DNA of 5,005 bases from Dehalococcoidia bacterium (GTDB taxonomy: Bacteria > Chloroflexota > Dehalococcoidia > Dehalococcoidales > JAUWYK01). The DNA lies in NCBI GenBank assembly GCA_030615865.1, contig JAUWYK010000097.1, positions 1 to 5,005 of the forward strand. The letters are read 5' to 3'. A program made the translations under genes and the position numbers. A model generated the notes under the pieces. The model worked only from the letters and a program-made list of their open reading frames with translations, did not search any database and was not told where the DNA came from. Positions 1-3,945 of the stretch are shown here, in pieces (position 1 is the stretch's first letter; each line of letters starts with the position of its first letter).

Positions 1-1
1 G

Positions 2-85
2 ATAGTTGAGCCAGGGGCGGCGCAAGCCAAGCCGGCTAAGAAGGCTCGGCGGCGCAAGAAAGAGGTGACTGAAAGTGGCGCATAA
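2..85 (+). CDS. rplU: C-terminal tail of 50S ribosomal protein L21 (partial, 5' end outside window)
   Basis: An open frame enters from the left edge and stops at TAA 83-85. It encodes 27 residues, beginning IVEPG and continuing as an Ala/Lys/Arg-rich tail with a KKARRRKK basic run, ending ESGA. The identity rests mainly on position: rplU is almost always directly upstream of rpmA, and L21 proteins end in a short I-x-x-I strand that some lineages extend with a basic tail. The conserved L21 core is outside the window, so sequence alone does not prove it. The stop codon lies 11 bases inside the next gene (75-85 shared), which implies translational coupling with rpmA. A basic tail would fit contact with 23S rRNA, but that is inference. 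Confidence 0.62.
   Translation: MVEPGAAQAKPAKKARRRKKEVTESGA
62..68 (+). promoter_or_regulatory. Ribosome binding site of rpmA
   Basis: GAGGTGA lies 6 bases before the GTG at 75 and complements the 16S rRNA 3' end well. It fixes the GTG start, which gives the classic MAHKKGGG N-terminus of L27. The site is inside the upstream (L21) frame. Confidence 0.85.
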
Positions 86-329
86 GAAGGGTGGCGGCAC
101 CAGCCGTTTAGGTCGCGATAGTAAGTCCAAGCGGCTGGGAGTCAAGAGATACGCTGGTCAGCAGGTAAATGCCGGGACTATCATAGTTCGGCAGCGGGGC
201 ACCCGCATTCATCCCGGCAATAATGTCGGTGTGGGCAAGGATTATACCCTTTACGCCCTTATTGAAGGCGTGGTCAAATTTGAGCCCACCAGCAACAATA
301 GGAGGAAGGTTAGCGTCTACGCTAGCTAA
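75..329 (+). CDS. rpmA: 50S ribosomal protein L27
   Basis: L27 is a protein of the large ribosomal subunit whose N-terminus reaches towards the peptidyl-transferase centre and helps position tRNA. The 84-residue product has the standard family length. It begins [16 protein letters not shown], followed by [11 protein letters not shown] and later [11 protein letters not shown], all diagnostic of L27. No N-terminal extension of the kind cleaved in Firmicutes is present, so the mature start is MAHKK directly. The start codon is GTG, supported by GAGGTGA six bases upstream. The gene overlaps the preceding frame by 11 bases and ends 5 bases before rpmE, so it is in an operon with both. In many bacteria rpmA is followed by obg; here rpmE follows instead. 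Confidence 0.98.
   Translation: MAHKKGGGTSRLGRDSKSKRLGVKRYAGQQVNAGTIIVRQRGTRIHPGNNVGVGKDYTLYALIEGVVKFEPTSNNRRKVSVYAS
309..326 (+). promoter_or_regulatory. Stem-loop between the Shine-Dalgarno sequence and start codon of rpmE
   Basis: TAGCG (311-315) and CGCTA (320-324) pair around a four-base TCTA loop; a T-G wobble (310/325) and a G-C pair (309/326) extend the stem to 7 pairs. It sits in the last codons of rpmA. The only good Shine-Dalgarno sequence for rpmE, GGAGGAAGG (301-309), is just upstream of it, more than 25 bases from the ATG. Folding would leave about 11 unpaired bases between GGAGGA and the ATG. The pairing is read directly; the function is inferred. Confidence 0.45.
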
Positions 330-334
330 ATGTT

Positions 335-541
335 ATGAAGCCCAAGATTCATCCTGAGTATTATACTGATGCCAAGGTAATCTGTGCCTGTGGCAATACC
401 TTTACCACCGGCTCCACCAGGAAGGTACTAAAGGTCGAGCTGTGCAGTAAGTGTCACCCCTTTTTCACCGGGGAGCAGAGGGTGGTAGATACCTTGGGGC
501 GGGTGGAGCGATTTAAGCGGCGCTATAAGTTGGAGGGTTAG
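335..541 (+). CDS. rpmE: 50S ribosomal protein L31, zinc-binding (C+) type
   Basis: L31 is a large-subunit protein that bridges to the 30S subunit. The 68-residue product starts [10 protein letters not shown], the usual L31 opening. It carries the four zinc-ligand cysteines C17, C19, C37 and C40 in the C-x-C ... C-x-x-C pattern, followed by HPFFTG and a VERFKRRY tail. It is therefore the zinc-containing form, as opposed to the C-minus paralogue made under zinc starvation. The gene begins 5 bases after the rpmA stop. No Shine-Dalgarno sequence lies at the usual distance; the nearest strong one is at 301-309, inside rpmA, separated by a stem-loop, so translation probably depends on coupling to rpmA. 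An ATG at 330 reads only two codons before a stop and is not the start. A terminator follows 20 bases after the stop codon. Confidence 0.97.
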   Translation: MKPKIHPEYYTDAKVICACGNTFTTGSTRKVLKVELCSKCHPFFTGEQRVVDTLGRVERFKRRYKLEG

Positions 542-561
542 ATAAACATCTTCACAGGGGC

Positions 562-591
562 AGGAGCGGGCTGGTAAACCGCTCCTTTTTT
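562..591 (+). terminator. Intrinsic terminator after rpmE
   Basis: AGGAGCGG (562-569) and CCGCTCCT (579-586) form a perfect 8-bp GC-rich stem around a 9-base loop, followed immediately by a T run (586-591). This is a textbook Rho-independent terminator for the ribosomal protein operon. It ends only 3 bases before the ATG of the DUF1385 gene, so that gene either depends on read-through or has its own unrecognised start signal. Confidence 0.9.
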
Positions 592-594
592 ATT

Positions 595-1476
595 ATGGCT
601 AAGAGATTTTATTATGGGGGTCAGGCGGTTATTGAGGGGGTGATGATGCGGGGGCGGAAGGCTAGGGTAACTGCAGTGCGTCGTCCCGGCGGTGGGCTGG
701 CGGTGGATGCTCAGCCTCTGGCGGGTATCTATTCCGGTTGGATGAGGAGAACCCCACTAGTACGGGGCATCATTGTTTTGGTTGAGGCTCTGGTTCTAGG
801 AATCAAGAGCTTGCTCTACTCGGCTAATGTCTCGTTGGAAGAGGAAGAGGCGGAGATTTCTGGATGGTTAGTTGGGCTTGTGGTTGTAATTTCCCTGGGT
901 TTGGCTGTCGTCCTGTTCTTTATGGCTCCCCTTTTCCTTACCAAGTTGCTTGAGTCCTATATCACTTCATCCCTGGTATTTCACCTGATAGAGGGCTTTA
1001 TCCGACTGGCTATTTTCATCGCTTATCTTAGGTTAATAACTCTGGTGCCTGACATCAAGCGAGTATTTGCCTATCATGGTGCTGAGCACAAGGCGGTAAA
1101 TGCCTATGAAGCTGGTGCTCCATTGGAAATAGAAGCCACCAGAAAATATAATACGGCTCATGTTCGGTGTGGCACCAGCTTTCTGTTTGTCGTATTGATG
1201 ATAGCCATTATAGTTTTTGCCCTTGTTGGTTTACCATCGTTGTGGCTGATGGTGTTATCACGTATCCTGCTCATCCCGGTTATTGCTGCCCTGGGTTATG
1301 AGGTTATCTATTTTGGCAATAGACATATTAATAATCCCGTAGTCAGGGCTATTCTATCCCCCGGACTGTGGTTACAGAGGTTAACCACTAGGGAACCTGA
1401 TGATAGCCAGCTGGAGGTGGCGCTATTGGCGCTGGGGAAGGTGGTGGAGCTTGACCAGGCTGAGGAGGCGACATAA
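595..1476 (+). CDS. DUF1385 family membrane protein (YqhQ-like)
   Basis: The 293-residue product has the family hallmarks: YGGQAVIEGVMMRG near the N-terminus (residues 7-20), HGAEHKAVNAYE in the middle, and RCGTSF followed by a hydrophobic stretch. About four to five hydrophobic segments are visible: one around residues 55-75, two around 90-150 and two around 197-240. It is therefore an integral inner-membrane protein with conserved polar loops. The biochemical role of DUF1385 is not established, and the EHK/RCGTSF residues only hint at a metal site or catalysis. The ATG at 595 keeps the conserved GGQAVIEG motif intact but lacks a normal Shine-Dalgarno sequence, since a terminator stem occupies the upstream bases. 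In-frame ATGs at codons 17-18 follow a purine-rich stretch but would delete the conserved motif. The family is often found near rpmE and prfA; no prfA follows here. Confidence 0.93.
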   Translation: MAKRFYYGGQAVIEGVMMRGRKARVTAVRRPGGGLAVDAQPLAGIYSGWMRRTPLVRGIIVLVEALVLGIKSLLYSANVSLEEEEAEISGWLVGLVVVISLGLAVVLFFMAPLFLTKLLESYITSSLVFHLIEGFIRLAIFIAYLRLITLVPDIKRVFAYHGAEHKAVNAYEAGAPLEIEATRKYNTAHVRCGTSFLFVVLMIAIIVFALVGLPSLWLMVLSRILLIPVIAALGYEVIYFGNRHINNPVVRAILSPGLWLQRLTTREPDDSQLEVALLALGKVVELDQAEEAT

Positions 1477-1482
1477 CCCCCC

Positions 1483-1497
1483 TTTCCCCAGGGGAAA
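1483..1497 (+). other. Perfect palindrome after the DUF1385 gene, weak terminator candidate
   Basis: TTTCCCCAGGGGAAA is a 15-base inverted repeat starting 7 bases after the stop codon. It has no following T run on either strand, so it is not a convincing intrinsic terminator. It may stabilise the 3' end of the transcript. Confidence 0.35.
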
Positions 1498-1524
1498 CAA
1501 TTCGAGGGTGGGTGAGTTCCATTA

Positions 1525-1657
1525 ATTGTTTTTCTGGTTATGTTAACTCCGCAGGGTTTTGGGGTTAAGACCTTTTGTTTTGGTCTCTCGGTTATGTTAA
1601 CTGCATCGTGATTTTGGGGTGAGGGCTATTTGTTTTGGTTTCCCGGTTATGTTAACC
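1525..1657. repeat. Three imperfect tandem copies of a 54-55 bp repeat
   Basis: The identical 12-mer GGTTATGTTAAC occurs at 1536-1547, 1590-1601 and 1645-1656, spaced 54 and 55 bases apart. Flanking similarity extends the unit: TTTGTTTTGGT with a CT-rich stretch precedes copies 2 and 3 (copy 1 is shorter, TTGTTTTTCT), and TTTTGGGGT follows copies 1 and 2. Copy 3 breaks off at the stop codon of hisI. The array fills most of the gap between the convergent DUF1385 and hisI genes. Each copy of the 12-mer contains GTTAAC and can form a small GTTA/TAAC hairpin. The units diverge too much, and the shared core is too short, for a CRISPR array. Confidence 0.8.
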
Positions 1658-1996
1658 TCAGGGCTCTATGTCCTGGTTGGTTAGCTCCTGGAAGAAGCAG
1701 GTGTCGTTGCCGGTGTGGCAGACCGGGCCGGTGGCTTTGCCCTTGATTAAGATGGTGTCGCTGTCGCAGTCTTTCCATACCGAGCGCACCTTGATGATGT
1801 TGCCCGATGTTTCTCCTTTGTGCCATAGCTCCTGGCGGCTGCGGCTGTAGAACCAGGCTTCGCCGGTGGTGAGGGTGCGGCGCAGTGACTCTTCGTTCAT
1901 GTAGGCGAGCATGAGCACCTCGCCGGTGTCAGCATCCTGGGCGATGGCCGGGATAAGTCCTTTTTCGTTGAATTTTATGTCTTTTAGCATTTTCAT
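1658..1996 (-). CDS. hisI: Phosphoribosyl-AMP cyclohydrolase (histidine biosynthesis)
   Basis: The enzyme opens the adenine ring of phosphoribosyl-AMP in the third step of histidine synthesis, in the cytoplasm. The 112-residue product is a monofunctional HisI without the HisE pyrophosphohydrolase domain found fused in enterobacteria. Diagnostic motifs are PAIAQDADTGEVLMLAYMN (residues 16-34), WFYSRSRQELWHKGETSGN (48-66), DCDSDT (76-81) and GPVCHTG (90-96). D76, D78 and D80 match the family's magnesium aspartates, and C77, C93 and C100 match its zinc cysteines. No other his gene is visible on either side, so it is an orphan. No Shine-Dalgarno sequence precedes the ATG at 1996. A TATAAT lies directly upstream, so the true start may be the third codon (ATG at 1990) on a leaderless transcript. 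Either start leaves the domain complete. Confidence 0.97.
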   Translation of the reverse strand: MKMLKDIKFNEKGLIPAIAQDADTGEVLMLAYMNEESLRRTLTTGEAWFYSRSRQELWHKGETSGNIIKVRSVWKDCDSDTILIKGKATGPVCHTGNDTCFFQELTNQDIEP

Positions 1997-2262
1997 TATT
2001 ATATAACATATTGGGGGGTTGTTGCGAAACTCCTAATCGAAAAGCGCCTTAGATCTTAAGATACACTTGAGGCGTCAAATCTCTCGATGTAAGCAATGTT
2101 CTTTACACATTATGGCTAATTGTGATTCGGTGGTGTCCCATTCAGGTGATGAAGAGTCATAACTGGAGGTTAGGGAGCCTGAGCAGTGATCTCTTGCGCA
2201 GCTCATGATGCTCATTGACAAATCGTCCCTCAGCTACCAGTGACTCAGACTCGTTCTCCTGT
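1997..2262. other. Non-coding gap between hisI and the hydrolase gene
   Basis: No gene, tRNA or clear terminator was recognised here. One structured spot is visible: CGCCT (2045-2049) pairs with AGGCG (2070-2074) around a loop containing the palindrome ATCTTAAGAT (2053-2062). No T run follows on either strand. A small minus-strand open frame reaching into this gap (2157-2345) starts inside the hydrolase gene and looks like a shadow. Confidence 0.5.
1998..2003 (-). promoter_or_regulatory. Candidate -10 box of hisI (leaderless transcription)
   Basis: On the minus strand TATAAT (2003 to 1998) lies two bases before the first hisI ATG. Transcription would be expected to start near 1991-1990, that is, at the in-frame ATG of codon 3. 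No convincing -35 is seen: TTTCGC at 2029-2024 is a poor match and 20 bases away. Only the -10 match is direct evidence. Confidence 0.4.
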
Positions 2263-3135
2263 TCAACTTGAGGACAGAAAATCAACGGCAAGTTGGTTGA
2301 ATTTCTGCGACTGTTCGTCATGTGGGCAATGCGCGGCTCGCTCAAAGATTTCCAGGCGAGACCCCCTTAAGATGTTGTGCATCTCTTGTCCACGCTCAAG
2401 GGGTATGGTTTTGTCGTGGCGACCCCATACAATAAGGATAGGCACGTCCATCTCTCCTAGCCTGTGAATCTCATCCAGTAATTTGTTAAAAAACTGCTTG
2501 CGTAGGATTTTCAGTAAGACCTCAGTAGTACCTTTGATCTTGTGAAACCGAGTTACATTCTCAAAGTAGCTGTCAGTAATAAATCCTTTATCATAGATGA
2601 AGTTGGTGCCTAGACCCATTTTGCGGTAGAAATTACTCTTGAGGCCAATCAGAAACTCGCCTACCTTGGGCAAATTGGTTATCTTACCCATTAGAGGCAA
2701 AGGATTGGGCATCCCCGCCGGATCTACTAAAATCACCTTGTTGACTCTATCTCTATGCTGGAGAGCAAACAGAATACAGGTTCCCCCACCCATAGACTGT
2801 CCCACCAGAGAAGCCTTTTGAATATTGAGAGCATCCATGAATTTAAGAAGTTGGTCAGCATATAGCGGATAGCCGTAATCCATAGGCTCCCGAGTGCTGT
2901 AGCCCCATCCCCAGAGATCAAGGGCGTAAACCTTGAATCTCTCGGCCAGGGCATCCATATTCTTGTTCCACATATATGAATCATAAAAAAAGCCGTGAAT
3001 AAGGATAACGGGTTCCCCCTCTCCCTTCTCGATATAGTGGGTAAGATAACCATCAAGCTTGATGAATTTTCCCGCGCTATATTTCTTGGCCCACTCATCT
3101 AGAGGCTGACTATTCCACGGTATAAATTCTGCCAT
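2263..3135 (-). CDS. Alpha/beta hydrolase fold protein
   Basis: The 290-residue product is a complete serine hydrolase of the alpha/beta fold (Abhydrolase_1 type). Visible landmarks in order: ILIHGFF (44-50), the oxyanion-hole HG motif; ALDLWGWGYS (71-80), a strand-turn typical of the family; the nucleophile elbow GQSMGG with Ser114; a cap region at roughly 145-225; GRHD with the acid Asp241; and AAHCPHDE with the catalytic His269. The Ser-Asp-His triad is therefore intact. Length and motif order resemble the meta-cleavage product hydrolases and related esterases or haloperoxidase-like enzymes, but the substrate cannot be read from sequence. No signal peptide is evident, so it should be cytoplasmic. 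The ATG at 3135 is supported by AAGGTGG, and a good promoter lies about 55 bases upstream. The gene points away from the dndB-like locus and is separated from hisI by 266 bases, so it is probably monocistronic. Confidence 0.92.
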   Translation of the reverse strand: MAEFIPWNSQPLDEWAKKYSAGKFIKLDGYLTHYIEKGEGEPVILIHGFFYDSYMWNKNMDALAERFKVYALDLWGWGYSTREPMDYGYPLYADQLLKFMDALNIQKASLVGQSMGGGTCILFALQHRDRVNKVILVDPAGMPNPLPLMGKITNLPKVGEFLIGLKSNFYRKMGLGTNFIYDKGFITDSYFENVTRFHKIKGTTEVLLKILRKQFFNKLLDEIHRLGEMDVPILIVWGRHDKTIPLERGQEMHNILRGSRLEIFERAAHCPHDEQSQKFNQLAVDFLSSS

Positions 3136-3141
3136 TCTTAA

Positions 3142-3148
3142 CCACCTT
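3142..3148 (-). promoter_or_regulatory. Ribosome binding site of the hydrolase gene
   Basis: On the minus strand AAGGTGG ends 6 bases before the ATG at 3135. This supports that start codon. Confidence 0.75.
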
Positions 3149-3190
3149 TGTGCACACCATCAGCATTTTTGACATAAGCCGTCTCTGAAC

Positions 3191-3219
3191 AGCATAAGCT
3201 TGTGACAGGCTCTTGTCAA
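3191..3219 (-). promoter_or_regulatory. Sigma-70-type promoter of the hydrolase gene
   Basis: On the minus strand a perfect -35 TTGACA (3219-3214) is followed after exactly 17 bases by TATGCT (3196-3191). The expected transcription start is near 3184, giving a leader of about 50 bases. GACA (3204-3207) and TGTC (3214-3217) form a short inverted repeat across the spacer and -35 box, which could be a regulator site but is too short to be sure. Confidence 0.7.
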
Positions 3220-3430
3220 AGTCCTCCCCATTGAACAATATGACGAAGTGTTTCACAAAAAACTGTAGATAGATTGGCTTACTTCCCCATCCTCCCACCC
3301 TCGGGGGCAGTGCCCCCAATCTCCCGCTTTTGTTGGGGGGTTTTGCCCTCCATCCACCCCCATTCTTTAGCTTATCTCTTATTTCCCACCCAACCCACCC
3401 TACAGGGGCTAGCGCCCCTCTTTGACTTTC
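3220..3430. repeat. GC-palindrome-rich intergenic element (REP-like)
   Basis: This stretch alternates C-rich runs with short G/C palindromes: GGGGGC-AGT-GCCCCC (3303-3317) and AGGGGC-TAGC-GCCCCT (3404-3419). CCCCCAA (3313-3319) can alternatively pair with TTGGGGG (3333-3339), which is followed by GTTTT. C-rich blocks such as CCATCCTCCCACCC and CCACCCAACCCACCC recur. A minus-strand frame through it (3110-3472) translates to low-complexity Gly/Pro/Trp-rich sequence and is not credible as a gene. The layout resembles interspersed palindromic repeats, but repetition elsewhere in the genome cannot be tested from this window. Confidence 0.5.
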
Positions 3431-3462
3431 CCTAAAGAATAATAAGCAAAATGGCCAAAAGG

Positions 3463-3497
3463 CTATTGACAAATATTATTTCATATGAAATAATATT
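3463..3497 (+). promoter_or_regulatory. Possible upstream promoter with a 26-bp perfect palindrome (operator candidate)
   Basis: CTATTGACAA (3463-3472) contains a perfect -35 TTGACA (3466-3471). The next base starts a perfect 26-bp palindrome (3472-3497) centred on TTTCATATGAAA. TAATAT (3491-3496) at its right end could serve as a -10, with a long 19-base spacer. A protein bound to the palindrome would cover the region between -35 and -10. The palindrome is certain; its use as promoter and operator is inferred. Confidence 0.5.
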
Positions 3498-3533
3498 GAT
3501 TAACAAGTGTAAGGCAATATGGATAATTATCTA

Positions 3534-3564
3534 TTGACAAGCTATTCGTGAGTTGTGCTATAAT
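3534..3564 (+). promoter_or_regulatory. Strong promoter of the small-ORF/dndB transcription unit
   Basis: TTGACA (3534-3539) and TATAAT (3559-3564) are both perfect consensus boxes, separated by 19 bases. The -10 is extended by TGC (3556-3558), which compensates for the long spacer. The predicted transcription start is near 3571, about 45 bases before the small ORF. GATAATTATC (3522-3531) is a 10-bp palindrome directly upstream. The 10-mer CTATTGACAA is shared exactly with the upstream box at 3463-3472. Confidence 0.75.
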
Positions 3565-3605
3565 GTAAGTATGGTAGATAGTCATATGGATACTAAGCAA
3601 ACAAT

Positions 3606-3611
3606 AGGAGG
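3606..3611 (+). promoter_or_regulatory. Ribosome binding site of the 72-residue ORF
   Basis: AGGAGG is a perfect match to the anti-Shine-Dalgarno sequence and ends 5 bases before the ATG at 3617. A closer ATG at 3612 reads only two codons before a stop, so 3617 is the functional start. Confidence 0.8.
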
Positions 3612-3616
3612 ATGTT

Positions 3617-3835
3617 ATGATTTTATCAAATATAACTTTCATCCCTTTGTATCCGGGTGAAGCTCCTGGTGACCCTGAACTGGGTGGGTGGCGACCTTGG
3701 CCCAAACGCCTTTATACACGCCAAGAGCAAGTAGTCCTATCATTGGAAGAGGTGGTTAGAATTACTGCTTTTCGATTACACGAATTTCAGCTTAGACAAG
3801 CGGTCGCGATTGTGGCTCAGCGCCTCGCCAGTTAA
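3617..3835 (+). CDS. Uncharacterised 72-residue protein upstream of dndB-like gene
   Basis: I do not recognise this protein. It is probably a real gene: it has a perfect AGGAGG at 5 bases, sits about 45 bases after a consensus extended promoter, and reads in the same direction as the dndB-like gene 110 bases downstream. The N-terminal half (residues 10-32) is rich in Pro, Gly and Trp, with YPGEAPGDPELGGWRPWPK, and looks like a loop or docking segment. The C-terminal half (34-70), starting RQEQVVLSLEEVV, has the spacing of one or two amphipathic helices with Arg and Gln on the polar face. There is no cysteine, no signal peptide and no membrane segment. A small DNA-binding or partner protein of the phosphorothioation locus is possible but not shown. 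It could also be a remnant of a longer gene, though the clean start signals argue against this. Confidence 0.7.
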   Translation: MILSNITFIPLYPGEAPGDPELGGWRPWPKRLYTRQEQVVLSLEEVVRITAFRLHEFQLRQAVAIVAQRLAS

Positions 3836-3881
3836 CAGCTAACACTTAAATTTCCAACCATCGTTATAAGGAGATAAGGAG

Positions 3882-3926
3882 GTGGTAAACAATGAAATAG
3901 CTTATTTCCTAATATGGAAGCAATAA
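3882..3926 (+). CDS. Possible 14-codon leader ORF upstream of dndB
   Basis: A GTG at 3882 opens a 14-codon frame (MVNNEIAYFLIWKQ if GTG is read as Met) that stops at TAA 3924-3926, 20 bases before the dndB start. AAGGAG (3868-3873) is 8 bases upstream of the GTG, a good distance. A second sequence, AAGGAGGT (3876-3883), overlaps the GTG and is placed instead for an ATG at 3892, which reads ATG-AAA-TAG, a two-codon ORF. Either could be a regulatory upstream ORF, or the Shine-Dalgarno sequences may simply be ribosome standby sites. There is no run of one amino acid as in classical attenuators. Confidence 0.3.
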   Translation: MVNNEIAYFLIWKQ

Positions 3927-3933
3927 ATAAAAA

Positions 3934-3939
3934 AAGGAG
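3934..3939 (+). promoter_or_regulatory. Ribosome binding site of the dndB-like gene
   Basis: AAGGAG ends 6 bases before the ATG at 3946. An ATG at 3941 in another frame reads ATG-AAA-TGA, and its stop overlaps the dndB start as ATGA. The 3946 start is therefore preferred and could be reached by re-initiation. Confidence 0.75.
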
Positions 3940-3945
3940 CATGAA

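Noticed and set aside
643..648. Alternative DUF1385 start at codons 17-18 (purine-rich GAGGGGG upstream)
   Set aside because: It would remove the conserved GGQAVIEG motif that defines the family N-terminus.
1525..1657. CRISPR array
   Set aside because: Only three units, the shared core is 12 bases, flanks are partly similar so there are no unique spacers, and no cas gene is nearby.
1997..2262. tRNA, riboswitch or small RNA in the hisI-hydrolase gap
   Set aside because: No cloverleaf or known riboswitch core was found; the one stem (2045-2074) has a short arm and no T run.
2157..2345. 62-residue minus-strand frame extending past the hydrolase stop, possible frameshifted C-terminus
   Set aside because: The hydrolase already has full family length and ends after the catalytic His at a normal distance, so no frameshift needs to be invoked.
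2733..3098. 121-residue minus-strand frame inside the hydrolase gene
   Set aside because: It is an alternative frame of a gene whose own frame has an intact catalytic triad; the product has no recognisable features.
3110..3472. 120-residue minus-strand open frame upstream of the hydrolase
   Set aside because: It runs through the GC-palindrome element, giving Gly/Pro/Trp-rich low-complexity protein, contains the hydrolase promoter and overlaps the hydrolase start in another frame. No plausible ribosome site was seen.
3481..3705. 74-residue minus-strand frame across the dndB promoter region
   Set aside because: It lies antisense to the small gene and across consensus promoter boxes; the product is Tyr/Ile-rich, as expected from AT-rich non-coding DNA.
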